Positions 62,294 to 64,000 of a DNA stretch of 64,000 nt are shown piece after piece. Position numbers and translations under genes: made by a program. How positions within the stretch are numbered: position 1 is the stretch's first letter; the number at the start of each line of letters is the position of its first letter. This stretch comes from Facklamia sp050409585 (GTDB lineage Bacteria > Bacillota > Bacilli > Lactobacillales > Aerococcaceae): positions 134,941-198,940 of the forward strand of contig NZ_JBNUPE010000001.1 in NCBI RefSeq assembly GCF_050409585.1, in the 5' to 3' direction. Under the pieces are notes generated by a model. It had not been told where the DNA came from. It saw only the letters and a program-made list of their open reading frames with translations, and did not search any database.

Positions 62294-63116
62294 GATATAT
62301 TGCAATAATTATTACGACACTTCTGTTAACAAATTCAATTCCTCAATATAACGTTCAAAGGGTGCTTCAAACGCTAGACATTTCCTTGGTCTAGCGTTTA
62401 CTTTATAGATAGCTTTAAACAAGTCTTGATCCTTTAGCTGTGCGAAATCCGTTTTCTTAGGAAAGAATTCCCTTAGCAAGCCATTGCTGCCTTCATTGGT
62501 GCCTCTTTGCCATGCACTCTAGGCATCGGCAAAGTAAAAACCTATCCCTAACTTACTCTCTACTACGTCATAGCAAGCGAATTCTTTTCCTCTATCGGAT
62601 GTGAATGTTTTAAAGGCTCCTTGTGGTAAGGATTTTGTTAATTGATAAAGCGCTTCTAACATAGATTGTTTACTTCTGTCTGATGTTTTTATCACAAAAT
62701 AGGTACGAGTCTTCCTTTCTGCAAAAGTAGCTAAACATTCTTTGCTTTTTCCTCAAGAAGATACTAGAATATCAAGTTGTCAGTGTCCAAATTCAGTGCG
62801 CTTCTTCACCACTTTGGGTCTTTTCTAAACAGAAGTATTGATATCAAATCTTTCTCTTCTTTCTTTCGTTTTTTTAGAGTGACCTTTTCTCCTTAACACC
62901 TGCAAGGAAACGGATAAAGTCTCCTTATATATCCAATTATAGAATGTCTTAAAGGAGAAGGTATTTGGGAAAAGTCTTACTTCTATCATCCGTGGTAATA
63001 TATAGGGCTCATAACAATCTCTTTCATGTGTATGTTTTATAGTAATGACATTTTACATGAATTAAATTTGTTATGAGTTTTATTTTTACTCGTGTTGCAT
63101 TAAATTTTACAATGCA
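62294..63116 (-). mobile_element. degraded IS30-family insertion sequence
   Basis: Minus-strand frames joined give ERKTRTYFVIKTSDRSKQSM, FTSDRGKEFACYDVVES, then YFADA-stop-SAWQRGTNEGSNG with LLREFFPKKTDF and NARPRKCLAFEAPFERYIEE ending at 62312-62314. These are the DDE blocks of IS30 transposases. Several stops (for example in FGH-stop-QLDIL) make it inactive. TGTTGCATTAAATTTTACAA (63094-63113) resembles an IS30 terminal repeat at the 5' end of the element. Element ends are approximate. Confidence 0.8.
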
Positions 63117-63785
63117 TCATATCAAAACATAACTAGTTATAAAAGAAAATATTAAAAAAGGGATAAATGGAATTATTTTACTTTTAGAAAGATAACAATA
63201 CAAAAGTCCAAGTGAAGCTGCTAAAAATAAAAAGTAAGGAATAGAGCTTAGGGGAATAAACAATAGAGAAATACAGATGAATTTTAAATCGGCACCTCCC
63301 ATCCAAGACTGTTCTGTTCTTATAAGAAGAAAGCTGATAAGACAGAAAATAAGAAAATACTGAAAGGGAATAATATTATATGAATAATTATAGAGTAATC
63401 CGAGCGTCAAAAAAGAAAGCTGTAGAAAATCAGGAACCCACTGATCAAGTATATCCATGAAGGTCATGAATAGAAAGATAAGTAATAAAATCAGATTAAA
63501 AAAAGAAAAAGCAGTGAATAGAAAAAAGAAGAAAGAGCAGAGTCCACCAAACAATTCAAAGTAAAAGTGATTGACACTTATTTTCCGACAGCAAAAATAA
63601 CAATGCCCCTTCAGCAATAAATATGAAAACAAAGGAAATAACTGCCAAAAGTAGAGTTTGTGCTGGCAATAATCACAAGAAGATCGTGCTTTCCAACTAA
63701 AGCTTTTATTTATAATGGAATAAGAAAGATAGTAAACAAAACTCGCTATACAAGATCCAATATAAAAGTACAGTATATGAGTCAT
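63117..63785 (-). CDS. prepilin peptidase, A24 family (ComC/PilD-like)
   Basis: A 222-residue membrane aspartyl protease that cleaves prepilin leaders, and in Lactobacillales processes competence pseudopilins. An N-terminal CxxC...CxxC zinc-binding pair (CDYC, CYFC) is followed by about seven membrane helices. The catalytic Asp pair lies in FMDILDQWVPD and GGADLK. I use the second of two adjacent ATGs (63785) because GGAG is 6 nt before it. The stop at 63117-63119 abuts the IS30 remnant, so the last residues may derive from the insertion. Confidence 0.88.
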   Translation of the reverse strand: MTHILYFYIGSCIASFVYYLSYSIINKSFSWKARSSCDYCQHKLYFWQLFPLFSYLLLKGHCYFCCRKISVNHFYFELFGGLCSFFFFLFTAFSFFNLILLLIFLFMTFMDILDQWVPDFLQLSFLTLGLLYNYSYNIIPFQYFLIFCLISFLLIRTEQSWMGGADLKFICISLLFIPLSSIPYFLFLAASLGLLYCYLSKSKIIPFIPFLIFSFITSYVLI

Positions 63786-63851
63786 CATTAACTCCTTTTA
63801 TAAGTTATAGGCTTAAATACACGTAAAAAAGAAAAAAAGTGCTAAAAATTA

Positions 63852-63880
63852 TTGACACAAATTAAAAAAGATAGTAAAAT
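63852..63880 (+). promoter_or_regulatory. strong promoter, upstream member of a tandem pair
   Basis: TTGACA (63852-63857), exactly 17 nt, TAAAAT (63875-63880), facing out of the window. Confidence 0.8.
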
Positions 63881-63953
63881 GTAATTCCTGCTAGCGAATA
63901 TCTTTTAAAAAAGCAGATATTTAGAAGAAAATTCAAAAAATCTTCAAAAAGGT

Positions 63954-63982
63954 TTGACAAAAAATCTAAACCATGCTAGTAT
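63954..63982 (+). promoter_or_regulatory. strong promoter, downstream member of a tandem pair
   Basis: TTGACA (63954-63959), exactly 17 nt, TAGTAT (63977-63982). About 102 bp after the first, in the same direction. The gene served lies beyond the window; tandem consensus promoters of this spacing are typical of rRNA operons, but that is inference. Confidence 0.8.
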
Positions 63983-64000
63983 ATAGAAGTTGTCACTTAT

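Noticed and set aside
1..64000. CRISPR array, tRNA or rRNA genes
   Set aside because: I saw no regularly spaced direct repeats and no tRNA or rRNA sequence in the window.

Overview
The window is about 64 kb of a low-GC Gram-positive (Firmicutes) chromosome centred on the replication origin. Gene families, ribosomal leader RNAs, a perfect parS sequence of the kind used by Firmicutes, and a leader RNA in front of rpoB all point to the order Lactobacillales. The overall set (LPXTG anchor, cytoplasmic GH13 amylase, no sporulation genes, mnmE-mnmG-rsmG-parAB next to oriC) fits an Aerococcaceae-like lineage, but the genus is an inference I cannot test here.

Left arm (1-21.9 kb, nearly all on the minus strand, so co-oriented with a fork leaving oriC leftwards): radA (cut by the window edge), dut, a cytoplasmic alpha-amylase, then on the plus strand a C39-like exported peptidase and a Mn-type CDF exporter, a degraded transposon region (5.34-5.90 kb), a thiolase, a plasmid-like helix-turn-helix/coiled-coil protein, and the core run dnaB-rplI-gdpP, rpsR-ssb-rpsF, gyrA-gyrB-recF-yaaA, dnaN, dnaA. 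Two perfect parS sites (11951-11966, 12779-12794) lie beside rpsR-ssb-rpsF.

Origin (20.4-22.4 kb): DnaA boxes cluster between dnaA and rpmH. The dnaA-dnaN gap holds a further box, weaker boxes and a run of DnaA-trios next to an AT-rich stretch, which is the likely unwinding site.

Right arm (22.4-64 kb, nearly all plus strand): rpmH-rnpA-yidC-jag, a GerMN-like lipoprotein, mnmE-Nudix-mnmG, rsmG-parA-parB-DUF951-ychF-DUF1129, guaB, a DacA-like protein lacking its catalytic residues, msrA, rpmG-secE-nusG, two membrane proteins, then rplK-rplA and rplJ-rplL with their leader RNAs. Where many Firmicutes run straight from rplL to rpoB, this genome carries about 10 kb of extra genes (44.2-54.5 kb): a two-component system, an alanine-rich LPXTG rod protein, a broken IS1182-family transposase, two adjacent paralogous exported proteins of no family I recognise, a thioredoxin-fold lipoprotein, an RsmC-like methyltransferase and the KtrB-KtrA potassium transporter. 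rpoB-rpoC follow, then a broken IS30 transposase abutting a prepilin peptidase, and two strong tandem promoters aimed out of the window.

Functional links: GdpP degrades c-di-AMP and KtrA carries the RCK_C domain that binds c-di-AMP in relatives, so a signal-degrading enzyme and a probable target are both near oriC. MnmE and MnmG form one tRNA-modification complex and share a transcription unit. ParA/ParB act on the parS sites near oriC. The best candidates for something undescribed are the paralogous pair at 48849-50978 and the catalytically dead DacA-like protein at 36842-38257.
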